Shown piece by piece: positions 1-9,882 of a DNA stretch of 64,000 nt (position 1 is its first letter; each line of letters starts with the position of its first letter). A program made the position numbers and the translations under genes. The DNA is from Streptomyces sp. NBC_01571 (GTDB lineage: Bacteria; Actinomycetota; Actinomycetes; Streptomycetales; Streptomycetaceae): NCBI RefSeq assembly GCF_026339875.1, contig NZ_JAPEPZ010000001.1, forward strand, positions 1,736,001-1,800,000, read 5' to 3'. Below the pieces are notes generated by a model. It saw only the letters and a list, made by a program, of their open reading frames with translations, did no database searches and was not told the origin of the DNA.

Positions 1-31
1 GTGGTGGCGTTCATGGCGGTGACGCTACGAA

Positions 32-55
32 GGACCGCGGTCCGGTTTAAGGTCC
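32..55. promoter_or_regulatory. putative MocR operator
   Basis: A perfect 12-bp palindrome GGACCGCGGTCC (32-43) is followed by another GGTCC at 51-55, six bases before the MocR start at 62. MocR-family regulators usually bind direct or inverted repeats beside their own gene and a divergent target. A minus-strand ATG at 12-14 could begin a divergent gene that leaves the window, but too few codons are visible to say. The role is inferred from position and symmetry only. Confidence 0.35.
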
Positions 56-61
56 ACTTCC

Positions 62-1543
62 ATGACGCCATCGGGGACCAGTCACGGCGAGTCGGACGAC
101 GCCGCCCCGGGTGCCCCCGCCCCGGCGGGTCCCGCCCTGTGGACCGCCGCCTGGGAACTGCTCCTGCCGGCCGCTTCGGCACCGGCACGCGCGCGTGGCC
201 GCGCTCTTCAGGCCGCGCTGCGGGAGGCGGTCCGTACGGGCCGGCTGGCGCCGGGTACCCGGTTGCCGTCCAGCCGTGAGCTGGCCGTCGATCTCGGTGT
301 GTCGCGGGGGCTGGTCACCGACACGTACGAACAGTTGACCGCGGAGGGGTATCTGCGCAGCGACCGGGGCGCGGGGACCTGGGTCGGCGACGCCGTGCGA
401 GCGGGCCTCCCGGCCGCCCGCGATCTCGCCCCACGCCCCACCGGGGCCGGCACCGACTTCCTTCCCGGGACACCGGACCTGTCCCTCTTCCCGCGCGCCG
501 CCTGGGCCGCCACCCAGCGCGGGGTGCTCGCCGAACTGCCGCACCACGCCCTGGGCTACCCGGATCCCCGGGGTCTGCCCCGGCTGCGCACCGCCGTGGC
601 GGAACTGCTCGTGCGACGCCGTGGCGTGGTCGCGGACCCGGAGCGCGTCGTCGTGGTGTCCGGGGTCGCGCAGGCGATGACACTGCTCGGATTCGCGCTC
701 CACGCGCGCGGGGTGCGCGCCGTCGGCGTCGAGGACCCCGGCAGCCCCGAGCACGGTGCCCTGTACGCCTCGGCCGCGGTCGGCACCGTACCGCTGCCCC
801 TGGACGGGGAGGGGCTGGCCATGGGACCGCTGCGGGCGTCGGGCGTACGGGCGGTGGTGACGACGCCCGCCCATCAGTTCCCTTCGGGGATCGCGTACTC
901 CGCGCGGCGCCGCGCCGAACTCCTCGACTGGGCACGCTCGGTGGAGGGGCTGGTCATCGAGGACGACTACGACGGGGACTTCCGCTACGACCGGGCTCCC
1001 GTAGGGGCACTTCAGGGGCTCGATCCCGAACGGGTCGCCTACACCGGGTCGGTCAGCAAGTCGCTCGCGCCCGGTCTGCGGCTCGGCTGGCTGCTCGTAC
1101 CGGCGTCACTCGCCGCGGAGGTCGTCGCCCGCAAGCGCACCATGGATCTGGGCAACCCCGTCGTCGACCAGGCGCTCCTGGCCCGTTTCGTGGAACGGGG
1201 CGACTACGACCGGCAGTTGCGCCGCTGCCGGCGCGCCTACCGGGAACGGCGGGACGCCCTCGTCGCCGCCCTCGCGGAGCACTTTCCCGGCACGGAGGTG
1301 TCCGGGGTCGCGGCGGGTCTGCACGTCATCGCCGCGCTGCCCGAACGGTACGGGCCGCCGGACGAGTTCCTGCCGCGGGCCACCGCGGCCGGGGTGGCGG
1401 TGCGTCCGCTGACGGACTACGAGCGGGTCGTGGAGGCGGGTGGCCTGCGTCTGGTCCTCGGTTACGCGCACCGGTCCCCCGCGCGGATCCGCGAAGGCGT
1501 ACGGCTGCTGGCGGAGGCGGTGCGGGCCGGGACGGCCGGGTGA
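62..1543 (+). CDS. MocR/PdxR-type GntR regulator with aminotransferase-like domain
   Basis: A transcriptional regulator of the MocR subfamily, 493 residues. An N-terminal GntR winged helix (about residues 35-105, with the typical TRLPSSRELAVDLGVSRG segment) is fused to a class I/II aminotransferase-like domain (about 130-480). The PLP-lysine region GSVSKSLAPGLRLGW lies near residue 333. Family members sense PLP or an amino-acid ligand; PdxR members control pyridoxal phosphate synthesis. No pdxST genes are visible downstream, so the target is unknown and may lie beyond the left edge. The ATG at 62 was chosen because it precedes the winged helix by the usual short leader. Confidence 0.9.
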   Translation: MTPSGTSHGESDDAAPGAPAPAGPALWTAAWELLLPAASAPARARGRALQAALREAVRTGRLAPGTRLPSSRELAVDLGVSRGLVTDTYEQLTAEGYLRSDRGAGTWVGDAVRAGLPAARDLAPRPTGAGTDFLPGTPDLSLFPRAAWAATQRGVLAELPHHALGYPDPRGLPRLRTAVAELLVRRRGVVADPERVVVVSGVAQAMTLLGFALHARGVRAVGVEDPGSPEHGALYASAAVGTVPLPLDGEGLAMGPLRASGVRAVVTTPAHQFPSGIAYSARRRAELLDWARSVEGLVIEDDYDGDFRYDRAPVGALQGLDPERVAYTGSVSKSLAPGLRLGWLLVPASLAAEVVARKRTMDLGNPVVDQALLARFVERGDYDRQLRRCRRAYRERRDALVAALAEHFPGTEVSGVAAGLHVIAALPERYGPPDEFLPRATAAGVAVRPLTDYERVVEAGGLRLVLGYAHRSPARIREGVRLLAEAVRAGTAG

Positions 1544-1756
1544 GCGGCTCGGGCGGGGAGGTCGGACGCGGGTTCGCGTGAGAGTCCCGGCTCACCTGCC
1601 TGCACAGGTACGGGTCGATGCACGTGGGACCGGGGGACGGCAGCCGACCCCCTTGCCCGCAGGGCCAGTTGTTCACTCGCGGTTTCCGTACGCGCTGCGG
1701 CGCACCAGTAGTTGTGGCCTTGCACACCGGCCGAATCCGTCCCTGGAGGCGCATTC

Positions 1757-3355
1757 ATGTCACACCGTACGCAAGGCCCCCTTCCGCTCCCCGGCCGCCG
1801 CAGCGTGCTGCGCGGCACGCTGGCCGCCTCGGCCGCACTGACACTGCCCACCGCGCTCGGCGCCGCCCCGGCGCTGGCCCTGTCCGGACGGCCGAAGGCC
1901 GGGTGGGGCGTCCAGGCCGGGGACGTGACCGCCGACTCCGGTCTGGTGTGGGTCCGTTCCGACCGGCCGGCCCGGATGATCGTCGAGACGTCCGCCACCG
2001 AATCGTTCCGCAACCCGCGCAGATGGCACGGTCCGCTGCTCGGCGCGGACACGGACTTCACCGGTACGACACGGCTGCGCGGGCTGCCCGCGGGCGAGCA
2101 GATCCACTACCGCGTCCTGCTCGCCGACGCCGACGACCCACGGCGTACCGGCGAGCCGGTGACGGGCACCTTCCGCACCGCACCCGCGAAGCGGCGTCGG
2201 GACGTGCGGTTCGTCTGGTCCGGCGACCTGGCCGGACAGGGCTGGGGCATCAACGAGTCGATCGGCGGCTACCGGATCTTCGACGCCATGGCGAAGGTGG
2301 ACCCGGACTTCTTCCTGTGCAGCGGCGACAACATCTACGCCGACGGCCCGATCGCGGCCACCGCACCGCTTCCGGACGGCAGCGTCTACCGCAGCGTCAC
2401 CACCGAGGAGAAGTCGCACGTCGCGGTCACCCTGGCCGACTACCGGGGCAACTTCCGCTACAACCTGCTGGACTCCGCGCTGCGCCGCTTCAACGCCCAG
2501 GTGCCGAACATCATCCAGTGGGACGACCACGAGGTCCGCAACAACTGGTACCCCGGGGAGGTCATCGGGACCGGCACGCCCTACCCGGCCGGTACCGCTC
2601 TCGACGACCTGGCGGTCCACTCCCGGCGTGCCTTCTCCGAGTACTTCCCGATCTCCACGATCAGCGGGCGCCCGGACGGCAGGATCTACCGGACCGTCCA
2701 CCACGGCCCGCTCCTGGACGTGTTCGTGCTGGACATGCGCACCTACCGGAACGCCAACTCGCCCGACGGCCAGACCACCGACCCGCAGGGCATCCTCGGG
2801 CGTGCACAGCTGGAGTGGCTCAAGCGCGAACTGGCCGCGTCGCGCGCGGTGTGGAAGGTGATCGCCAACGACATGCCGCTCGGGCTGGTCGTGCCCGACC
2901 CGAACGAGGGCAAGCCGAACTTCGAGGCCGTCGCCCAGGGCGACCCGGGCGCTCCGCTCGGCCGCGAACTGCAGATCGCGGAGCTGCTCCGGTTCATCAA
3001 GCACCGCGGGATCACCGGAACGGTGTGGCTGACGGCCGACGTGCACCACACCTCGGCACAGCACTACCACCCGTCGCGGGCCGCGTTCAAGGACTTCGAG
3101 CCCTTCTGGGAGTTCGTCTCCGGACCGCTCAACGCGGGCGCCTTCCCGGCGAGCGCCCTCGACGGCACCTTCGGACCGGACCGGGTCTTCGTCAAGGCGC
3201 CGACGGCCTCCAACGTCTCGCCGGCCGAGGGCTACCAGTTCTTCGGTGAGGTCGACATCGACGGCGACAGCGGGGAGTTGACGGTGCGTCTGCGGGAACA
3301 GGACGGCAGCGTGCTGTTCACCCAGGTGCTCCAGCCGGGACGTGTGGGGCAGTAG
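1757..3355 (+). CDS. phoD: PhoD-family alkaline phosphatase, Tat-exported
   Basis: An extracellular phosphodiesterase/phosphomonoesterase of the PhoD family, 532 residues. The N terminus is a twin-arginine signal (GRRSVLRG near residue 15, then a hydrophobic stretch and an A-x-A-like cleavage region near 37-39). The metallophosphatase core shows SGDLAGQGWG, CSGDNIYADGP, QWDDHEVRNNW and TADVHHTSAQHY, the metal-ligand motifs of PhoD-like enzymes. The start at ATG 1757 has GGAGG seven bases upstream and places the Tat motif correctly; an upstream in-frame start at 1712 would add 15 residues before the signal and is unlikely. Phosphate control through PhoP is known for relatives, but no PHO box was identified here. 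Confidence 0.93.
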   Translation: MSHRTQGPLPLPGRRSVLRGTLAASAALTLPTALGAAPALALSGRPKAGWGVQAGDVTADSGLVWVRSDRPARMIVETSATESFRNPRRWHGPLLGADTDFTGTTRLRGLPAGEQIHYRVLLADADDPRRTGEPVTGTFRTAPAKRRRDVRFVWSGDLAGQGWGINESIGGYRIFDAMAKVDPDFFLCSGDNIYADGPIAATAPLPDGSVYRSVTTEEKSHVAVTLADYRGNFRYNLLDSALRRFNAQVPNIIQWDDHEVRNNWYPGEVIGTGTPYPAGTALDDLAVHSRRAFSEYFPISTISGRPDGRIYRTVHHGPLLDVFVLDMRTYRNANSPDGQTTDPQGILGRAQLEWLKRELAASRAVWKVIANDMPLGLVVPDPNEGKPNFEAVAQGDPGAPLGRELQIAELLRFIKHRGITGTVWLTADVHHTSAQHYHPSRAAFKDFEPFWEFVSGPLNAGAFPASALDGTFGPDRVFVKAPTASNVSPAEGYQFFGEVDIDGDSGELTVRLREQDGSVLFTQVLQPGRVGQ

Positions 3356-3908
3356 CTCCACGGCCCCTCCATACTCCCGTACCCTCGACATGTCGGGTCG
3401 CGCACCGGAGTCATCCCCCGGTGCGCGCCCGCGTGGCCGCCCCCACGCGACGGGCCCGTCCCGGGCGGCGCGCCCGGGACTCGAGACCTCGCGCAGCGCA
3501 CCCCCGCCCGGCTCCGAGCGCCAACCGCCGCTCCCCGCAGGCTTGCTGACCTTGCCTCAGATGATGCCTTCCGAGCTTCTCCCGGTCGCGGAGGTGCGGC
3601 CCTCCGGTCGCCGCCGGTTCGCCCGGCCGTTCGCCGTGGAGTCCGCCGAGCGGTCCGGGGCGCGAGGTGATCGCGTCCAGCTCGCGCAGACGGCTGACCG
3701 AGGTGACTCGTCCAATGGTGTGACACAGGCTCGTCGGCGCCGGACCGCACCGGCCCCGCGGTGGGCCGAATGACCAGGTGCGTAACTCAGGTGCTCCGAA
3801 GGAGGCAAAACAACCGCAAAAAGAACTACAAAAGGGATAGAAGGACACTTTACCGATCAGTCACAGACCGTTCGTGATCACGCAACACCACTCCTTCACA
3901 GTGGCTCC
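3356..3908. other. intergenic region without a supported gene
   Basis: About 550 bp between phoD and the ACT/GNAT gene. GC-rich inverted segments near 3450-3480 could act as a phoD terminator. The last 130 bases (from about 3780) are much richer in A and T than the surroundings and include AAGGAGG near 3798 with no start codon after it; this is probably the promoter and leader of the next gene. Open frames here lack a credible start or any recognisable family. Confidence 0.5.
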
Positions 3909-5411
3909 ATGACTCCAGACATGTCTGATGTGACCCGTGCGAAGCACGGTCGTCCTGTGCACCACTGGCGGCGGGACCTCGTCGAGCTCGCCGCGCTGTT
4001 CACGGCCGTCGCGGTGGCGGACGCCGTCGCCAACCTGATCGGGCACGGCCCCGACGGGCCGGCCCTGCTGGTGATCTCGGCCGCCGCCCTGGTCGCCACG
4101 GCCGGATTCCACACCTGGTGGGCACGCCGCCACGGTCACGCGCCGCCGCCGGACCATACCGGTGCCCGGACGCCCGCCGACGGGCGGCGGTCCGGGCGGC
4201 CCGAGAAGGCCGAGGAGAGCGAGGAGGCCGAGGAGGCCAAGCGGTCCGGGGCGGCGCCGGAGGCCGCCGTCGGGGCGACCGTGCTGTGGCGGATGCGGAC
4301 GACGGTCAAGGACGAGCCGGGTTCGCTGGCCGCGCTGTGCACGGCGCTGGCGCACCGGCAGGTCGACATCCTCAGCCTGCAGACACACCCGCTCGCGGAG
4401 GGAACGGTGGACGAGTTCCTGCTCCGCGCGCCCGCGGGGCTGGCCGCGTCCGAGATCACCCGCGCGCTCTCCCGGGCGGGCGGCACCGGCACCTGGATCG
4501 AGCGGGCCGACGCCCACGACCTGGTGGACGCGCCCACCCGCGTACTCGGCCTGGCCACGCGCACGGCTCTGGACGCGGCGGAACTTCCACTGGCCCTCCG
4601 GCAGTTGCTCGGACGGTGCACCATTCGTTCGCTGCCCGCCAGGTCTCCTGGGTCGGGCCGGGCGGAGGAAGGCGCGCCGGTCGAAGGAGCGCTGGAGGAC
4701 ACGGTGATGCGGTTGCGCGCACCGGAAGGTGGGGTGATCACCGTGGAGCGGCCGTACCTGCCGTTCACGCCGACCGAGTTCGCGCGGGCACGGGCCCTGG
4801 TCGAGCTGGACGCGCGCCTGGGTCCGCGTATCCCCAGGGGCCAGGACATGCTGACGCTGCCCGAGGGCAACGAGATCACCGTGCGCCGCGCCGACGTGTC
4901 CGACCTGGAGGCCGCGAAGGCGATGCACGAGCGCTGCTCGTCGCGCACGCTGACCATGCGGTACCACGGGCCGGTCGGGGACGCGGACCGCTATCTGAAC
5001 CACCTGCTCAGCCCGCGCTTCGGCCGCACTCTCGCCGTCCGGACGCCGTCGGGGCGCATGGTCGGGCTCGGCCATCTCCTCTGGGACGGTGACGAGACCG
5101 AGATCGCACTGCTCGTGGAGGACGACTGGCAGCGCCGCGGTATCGGTGGCGAACTGCTCGGCCGTCTGGTGGCGATGGCGGTCGAGGCGGGGTGCGAGAG
5201 CGTGTACGCCGTCACGCAGGCCTCCAACACCGGGATGGTCGCCGCGATGCGGAGCCTCGACCTCCCTCTCGACTACCAGATCGAGGAGGGCACCCTCGTG
5301 ATCACCGCGCGCCTGGACACGGCACCGGTGACGTCCCCGCTCCCGTACGTCCAGGGGCAGGAGCAGGGCCGGCACGGGTCACCGCGCGGTGAGCGGGTCA
5401 CCCGGGACTAG
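3909..5411 (+). CDS. membrane-anchored ACT plus GNAT acetyltransferase protein
   Basis: A 500-residue protein of mixed architecture. Two hydrophobic segments lie near residues 25-70. An acidic, low-complexity linker follows, then an ACT-like domain (about 130-200, beginning LWRMRTTVKDEPGSLAAL). A GNAT N-acetyltransferase domain (about 325-470) carries the acetyl-CoA loop DDWQRRGIGGELL. ACT domains usually bind amino acids, so the acetyltransferase may be allosterically controlled by one; the substrate is unknown. It is flanked by an AT-rich leader and followed by a strong terminator, so it is probably monocistronic. Confidence 0.8.
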   Translation: MTPDMSDVTRAKHGRPVHHWRRDLVELAALFTAVAVADAVANLIGHGPDGPALLVISAAALVATAGFHTWWARRHGHAPPPDHTGARTPADGRRSGRPEKAEESEEAEEAKRSGAAPEAAVGATVLWRMRTTVKDEPGSLAALCTALAHRQVDILSLQTHPLAEGTVDEFLLRAPAGLAASEITRALSRAGGTGTWIERADAHDLVDAPTRVLGLATRTALDAAELPLALRQLLGRCTIRSLPARSPGSGRAEEGAPVEGALEDTVMRLRAPEGGVITVERPYLPFTPTEFARARALVELDARLGPRIPRGQDMLTLPEGNEITVRRADVSDLEAAKAMHERCSSRTLTMRYHGPVGDADRYLNHLLSPRFGRTLAVRTPSGRMVGLGHLLWDGDETEIALLVEDDWQRRGIGGELLGRLVAMAVEAGCESVYAVTQASNTGMVAAMRSLDLPLDYQIEEGTLVITARLDTAPVTSPLPYVQGQEQGRHGSPRGERVTRD

Positions 5412-5458
5412 GGCCACGACAGGCAGCCTTCCCCACCACCGGTCCTCGCACCTCTCGG

Positions 5459-5487
5459 GAGGCCCCGGGCACCTCGCCCGGGGCCTC
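5459..5487. terminator. bidirectional hairpin terminator
   Basis: A perfect 12-bp inverted repeat (GAGGCCCCGGGC, 5-base loop, then its complement) lies between the convergent stops at 5411 and 5494. No U-run follows, as is common in Streptomyces. It probably serves both genes. Confidence 0.75.
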
Positions 5488-5493
5488 ACCCCG

Positions 5494-6804
5494 TCACCCG
5501 GTGGCCGAACCCGCGTGTTCCGCCCGCAGGTTCCGGCCCTCTCCCCCCGCCGTACGTACCTCCGTCGCGCGTCCCAGCGCGTCGTCCAGGTCGGCCCACA
5601 GGTCCTCGACGTCCTCCAGCCCGACCGACAGGCGCAGCAGGCGGTCGCTCACGCCCGCGCCGCGACGGTCGCCCTCGGCGACGATGCGGTGGCTGATGGA
5701 CGCCGGGTGCTGGATCAGGCTGTCGACGCTGCCGAGACTGACCGCGGGGGTGATCAGCCGGACCCCGGCGATGACCTCGTGCGGGTCACCGTGCACCTCG
5801 AAGGCGATCATGGCGCCGCCGATCCGCGGGTAGTGGACGCGGGCGACGCGGGGGTCGGTGCCGAGCCGGCCGGCGAGTTCCGCGGCGCTCGCGGAGGCGG
5901 CCCGGACCCGTACCGGCAGGGTCGACAGTCCCCGCAGCAGCAGATACCCGGCCAGCGGATGCAGGACGCCACCGGTGGCGAACCGCACCTGGCGCAGCCG
6001 CCCGGCGAACTCCTCGTCGCAGGCGACCACTCCGGCCATGACGTCCCCGTGCCCGCCCAGGTACTTGGTGGCGCTGTGCAGGACCAGACGCGCGCCCTGC
6101 TCGGCGGGGCGTTGCAGCACCGGCGTGGCGAAGGTGTTGTCGGCGAGGAGCGGCACGGAACCGCAGGCGTGCGCGACGGCGCGCAGGTCGATCTCGGCGA
6201 GCGTCGGGTTGGCCGGGGACTCGACCATGACCAGTCCGGTGTCGGGGCGCAGGGCGTCCTCGATGCCCGCCGGGTCGACCCAGGTCACCTCGGAGCCGAG
6301 CAGCCCGGCGGTGAGCAGGTGGTCGCTGCATCCGTACAGGGGGCGCACCGCGACGACGTGGCGCAGGCCCATCGCGTTGCGTACGAGCAGGACGGCGCTC
6401 AGCGCGGCCATACCGCTGGCGAACGCGACCGCGCTCTCGGTTCCCTCGAGCCGGGCGAGGGCGGTCTCGAAGCGCGCGACGGTCGGGTTGCCGAGGCGGC
6501 CGTAGACGGGCGGACCCTCCGGTTCGGCGCCGTCGGCCGCGAACGCGTCGATGCGGGCGGCTTCGCCCCGGCTGTCGTACGAGGGATAGGTGGTCGACAG
6601 ATCGATCGGTGCGGCGTGCAGCCCCTTCCGGGCGAGGTCCTCCCGCCCCGCGTGCACGGCCTCGGTGGCCAGAGCGCGCGTACGGGTGCGGGAATCACCC
6701 CGCGGGCCGGGGATCCCCGTGCCGGTGAGCCCGGGGCCGGTGAGCCCGGGGCCGCTGCCGGAACCGATGCCGGTGTCGCGCGTGCCGCGTATGTCCGCGT
6801 CCAT
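5494..6804 (-). CDS. trans-sulfuration family PLP enzyme (cystathionine gamma-synthase/lyase type)
   Basis: A PLP-dependent enzyme of the Cys/Met metabolism family, 436 residues. The PLP lysine lies in LHSATKYLGGHGD (near residue 247), with YGRLGNPT and ASGMAALSAV as further family motifs. Members act as cystathionine gamma-synthase, gamma-lyase or methionine gamma-lyase; the sequence alone does not decide between them. The start at ATG 6804 was chosen because GGAG precedes it by six bases; the longer open frame would run through the divergent Lrp gene. That pairing suggests amino-acid-responsive control of a catabolic or interconverting enzyme. A glycine/proline-rich segment of about 25 residues precedes the core. 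Confidence 0.88.
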   Translation of the reverse strand: MDADIRGTRDTGIGSGSGPGLTGPGLTGTGIPGPRGDSRTRTRALATEAVHAGREDLARKGLHAAPIDLSTTYPSYDSRGEAARIDAFAADGAEPEGPPVYGRLGNPTVARFETALARLEGTESAVAFASGMAALSAVLLVRNAMGLRHVVAVRPLYGCSDHLLTAGLLGSEVTWVDPAGIEDALRPDTGLVMVESPANPTLAEIDLRAVAHACGSVPLLADNTFATPVLQRPAEQGARLVLHSATKYLGGHGDVMAGVVACDEEFAGRLRQVRFATGGVLHPLAGYLLLRGLSTLPVRVRAASASAAELAGRLGTDPRVARVHYPRIGGAMIAFEVHGDPHEVIAGVRLITPAVSLGSVDSLIQHPASISHRIVAEGDRRGAGVSDRLLRLSVGLEDVEDLWADLDDALGRATEVRTAGGEGRNLRAEHAGSATG

Positions 6805-6885
6805 GTCATCTCCGCCGAAGTCCATGCACAGCAGCCTGAACACCGACCGGGGACGCGGCGCCGGAACCCGTGTTACGTTCGGGCC

Positions 6886-7392
6886 ATGGCCGATTCCGTC
6901 GTACTCGATCCGGTGGATCTTCATCTGCTGCGACTGCTGCAGAACGACGCCCGGACGACGTACCGCGATCTCGCCGCGCAGGTCGGGGTCGCGCCCTCGA
7001 CCTGCCTGGACCGGGTGACGCGGCTGCGCCGCGCGGGAGTCATCCTCGGCCATCAGCTGCGGCTCGATCCGGCGAAGCTCGGCCGGGGCCTGGAGGCGCT
7101 GCTGTCCGTACAGGTCAGGCCGCACCGCAGGGAGCTGGTGGGTCCGTTCGTGGACCGGATCAGGGCGCTCCCGGAGTCGCGGACGGTCTTCCATCTCACC
7201 GGTCCCGACGACTACCTCGTGCAGGTCGCGGTCGCGGACATGGCCGACCTGCAGCGCCTGGTTCTCGACGAGTTCACCTCCCGGCGTGAAGTGGCCCGTG
7301 TGGAGACCCGGTTGATCTTCCAGCAGTGGGACTGCGGTCCGCTCCTGCCGCCTGCCGGGCCGGGAGCGACGCCCACAGCGAAATCGGGCTGA
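6886..7392 (+). CDS. Lrp/AsnC family transcriptional regulator
   Basis: A 168-residue regulator with an N-terminal AsnC-type helix-turn-helix (LDPVDLHLLRLLQNDARTTY onward, about residues 6-60) and a C-terminal RAM ligand-binding domain (about 70-150). It diverges from the trans-sulfuration enzyme with 81 bp between starts, the usual arrangement for a local Lrp-type regulator of that enzyme. The ATG at 6886 is the start; a much longer open frame reaching upstream is an artefact of high GC. Confidence 0.93.
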   Translation: MADSVVLDPVDLHLLRLLQNDARTTYRDLAAQVGVAPSTCLDRVTRLRRAGVILGHQLRLDPAKLGRGLEALLSVQVRPHRRELVGPFVDRIRALPESRTVFHLTGPDDYLVQVAVADMADLQRLVLDEFTSRREVARVETRLIFQQWDCGPLLPPAGPGATPTAKSG

Positions 7393-7455
7393 TGCGGACC
7401 AAAAGCCCGCTGTGACGGGCTGACGTGACGCCTGTTCCCGTATGAGGATGTCGGC

Positions 7456-9147
7456 ATGTCAGAGACGAAGAATCCGCTGCCCCGCGAGGTCGCCGACGCG
7501 TATGTCGACGACCTCATCGCCCTCGACCCGGTCCTCGGTACGTACCTCGGTGTGAAGGAGAGCGCAGGCAGGCTCCCTGATCCCTCGCCCGCGGGGCAGC
7601 AGGCCCTCGCGGAACTGGCGCGGGCGACTCTCGCCCGCCTCGACGAGGCGGAACGGCAGCCGGGCGCGGACAGCGATTCCGAGCGCCGCTGCGCGCGGCT
7701 GCTGCGCGAGCGCCTGACCGCCGAACTGGCCGTGCACGACGCCGAGGAGGGGCTGCGGGCCGTCGGCAACATGCACACCGCCGCGCACGCCGTCCGGCAG
7801 GTGTTCAGCATCGCGCCGACCGCGACGGACGAGGACTGGGCGGCGATCGCCGAGCGGCTGCGCGCCGTGCCGGCCGCGCTGGCCGGGTACCGCGAGTCCC
7901 TCGCCCTCGGCCTGGAGCGCAAGCTCTACGCGGGTCCACGCCCCACCGCGACCTTCGTCGACCAGCTCACCGAGTGGTCCTCCCCGGACGAGCACGGCCG
8001 CGCCTGGTTCGAGGACTTCGTGTCCGCGGGCCCCGACTCCCGGCGCGACGAGCTGGACACCGCCGCGCGGACGGCCACCCGGGCCCTGGTGGAGCTGCGC
8101 GACTGGATGCGCGACGTGTACGCGCCCACGATCCAGGGCGCGCCGAACACGGTGGGCCGGGAGCGGTACGCGCGCTGGGCGCGCTACTTCAACGGTACGG
8201 ACCTCGATCTCGACGAGGCGTACGCGTACGGCTGGGCCGAGTACCACCGGCTGCTCGCCGAGATGAGGACCGAGGCCGAGAAGATCCTGCCCGGTGCCGG
8301 GACGCCCTGGGTGGCGCTCGCGTACCTGGACGAGCACGGCAGGCACATCGAGGGTGTCGACGAGGTCCAGACGTGGCTGCAGGGCCTGATGGACCAGGCG
8401 ATCGACGCTCTCGACGGCACGCACTTCGAACTCGCCGAGCCGGTACGGAGGGTGGAGTCCCGGATCGCGCCGCCGGGCGGTGCCGCGGCTCCTTATTACA
8501 CCGCGCCGTCGTCGGACTTCTCCCGGCCCGGCCAGACCTGGCTGCCCACGATGGGGCAGACCAGGTTCCCCGTGTACGACCTCGTCTCGACCTGGTACCA
8601 CGAGGGCGTTCCCGGGCACCACCTCCAGCTCGCGCAGTGGGTGCACGTCGTCGAGGACCTCTCCCGCTACCAGGCGACCGTCGGCCTCGTGAGCGCCAAC
8701 TGCGAGGGCTGGGCGCTGTACGCGGAGCGGCTGATGGACGAGCTGGGCTTCCTCGCGGACGCCGAGCAGCGCCTCGGCTACCTGGACGCGCAGATGATGC
8801 GCGCGGCCCGGGTGATCGTCGACATCGGTATGCACCTGGAGCTGGAGATCCCGGCGGACTCTCCCTTCCACCCCGGCGAGCGCTGGACGCCCGAACTGGC
8901 GGAGGAGTTCTTCGGCGCGCACAGCAGCCGGCCCGCGGACTTCGTCGAGAGCGAGCTGACCCGCTATCTCTCGATCCCCGGTCAGGCCATCGGCTACAAG
9001 CTCGGTGAGCGGGCCTGGCTGCAGGGCCGCGCGAACGCGCAGCGGCGCCACGGGGACGACTTCGACGCGAAGGCGTGGCACATGGCGGCACTGTCGCAGG
9101 GCTCGCTGGGCCTGGACGACCTGGTGGACGAGTTGTCCCGGCTCTGA
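7456..9147 (+). CDS. DUF885 family protein, putative metallopeptidase-like
   Basis: A 563-residue cytoplasmic protein of the DUF885 family. The motif WYHEGVPGHHLQ near residue 382 resembles the zinc-binding HExxH region of related peptidases, and NCEGWALYAERL follows near 415 as the expected downstream acidic metal-ligand segment. The family is widespread in Streptomyces and generally considered hydrolytic, with no established physiological substrate. It follows the Lrp gene by 63 bp in the same direction, but its own ATG at 7456 appears independent. Confidence 0.88.
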   Translation: MSETKNPLPREVADAYVDDLIALDPVLGTYLGVKESAGRLPDPSPAGQQALAELARATLARLDEAERQPGADSDSERRCARLLRERLTAELAVHDAEEGLRAVGNMHTAAHAVRQVFSIAPTATDEDWAAIAERLRAVPAALAGYRESLALGLERKLYAGPRPTATFVDQLTEWSSPDEHGRAWFEDFVSAGPDSRRDELDTAARTATRALVELRDWMRDVYAPTIQGAPNTVGRERYARWARYFNGTDLDLDEAYAYGWAEYHRLLAEMRTEAEKILPGAGTPWVALAYLDEHGRHIEGVDEVQTWLQGLMDQAIDALDGTHFELAEPVRRVESRIAPPGGAAAPYYTAPSSDFSRPGQTWLPTMGQTRFPVYDLVSTWYHEGVPGHHLQLAQWVHVVEDLSRYQATVGLVSANCEGWALYAERLMDELGFLADAEQRLGYLDAQMMRAARVIVDIGMHLELEIPADSPFHPGERWTPELAEEFFGAHSSRPADFVESELTRYLSIPGQAIGYKLGERAWLQGRANAQRRHGDDFDAKAWHMAALSQGSLGLDDLVDELSRL

Positions 9148-9266
9148 CCGCCACCGACGGCAGCCGGGCACGGACTCACGGCGGCTCGGTCCCCACAACC
9201 CGGGGCCATCGCCGGGGCCCGGCCGCCGTCGGCGGTCTCAGGCGGGCCGGGCGGATCCGCCCCCGC

Positions 9267-9788
9267 TCAACAGCCGCAGTCCTCCGCGCCCACGGGCGCT
9301 GTCAACGGGTCCGGCGCGTGCCGCTCCCGCCCCTCCCAGGTCTCGAACTCGAAGCCCTCACGCACCCAGTACTCGAAGCCGCCGAGCATCTCCTTCACCT
9401 GGAAGCCGAGTTCGGCGAGGGTGAGGGCGGCGCGGGTCGCGCCGTTGCAGCCGGGTCCCCAGCAGTAGGTGACGACGGGCACCGACCTGTCGAGGAGCCG
9501 CTCGGCCTGCTCGGCGACGAGCACGGTCGGCAGATGGATCGCGCCGGGTACGTGCCCCTGGTCCCACGACTCGGTGGAACGGGAGTCGAGGACGACGAAG
9601 CCGGGGTCCCCGCCGGCCGCGAGCGCGGAGGCGACGTCGGACACGTCGGCGTGGAAGGCGAGGCTCGCGCCGAAGTGGGCGGCGGCCTCGGCCGGAGAGG
9701 CCGGGGCGACGCGCAGCACGGCGTTCGTCGTGGCCGGCGGACCGCTCGTCAGGGATGCCACAGGTGTCACGGGTGTCAGGGGTCTCAT
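9267..9788 (-). CDS. rhodanese-like domain protein
   Basis: A single-domain sulfurtransferase-like protein, 173 residues. The rhodanese core spans roughly residues 45-150, with the active-site segment VTYCWGPGCNG supplying the catalytic cysteine; the C terminus ends in CGC, a possible second thiol or metal site. It diverges from an Lrp/AsnC gene with 94 bp between starts. ATG 9788 is used here; an in-frame GTG at 9836 would add 16 residues, and neither start has a strong Shine-Dalgarno sequence. The role is likely sulfane-sulfur transfer, with the partner unknown. Confidence 0.87.
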   Translation of the reverse strand: MRPLTPVTPVASLTSGPPATTNAVLRVAPASPAEAAAHFGASLAFHADVSDVASALAAGGDPGFVVLDSRSTESWDQGHVPGAIHLPTVLVAEQAERLLDRSVPVVTYCWGPGCNGATRAALTLAELGFQVKEMLGGFEYWVREGFEFETWEGRERHAPDPLTAPVGAEDCGC

Positions 9789-9882
9789 GACCGGAAACCT
9801 ACGTGTGGTGATCCCGTTCCTGAAGTGGTGATCCACGGCCTCCCTCTTGATCCGCCGGGGATCTCCCTGCTATTCCTCGCTG

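Noticed and set aside
1760..3391. Long minus-strand frame opposite phoD
   Set aside because: Antisense shadow of a clearly identified phosphatase with a Tat signal.
3780..3908. Possible short coding stretch after the AAGGAGG near 3798
   Set aside because: No start codon at usable spacing and the AT-rich, lysine-codon composition is unlike Streptomyces coding DNA; more likely a promoter or leader.
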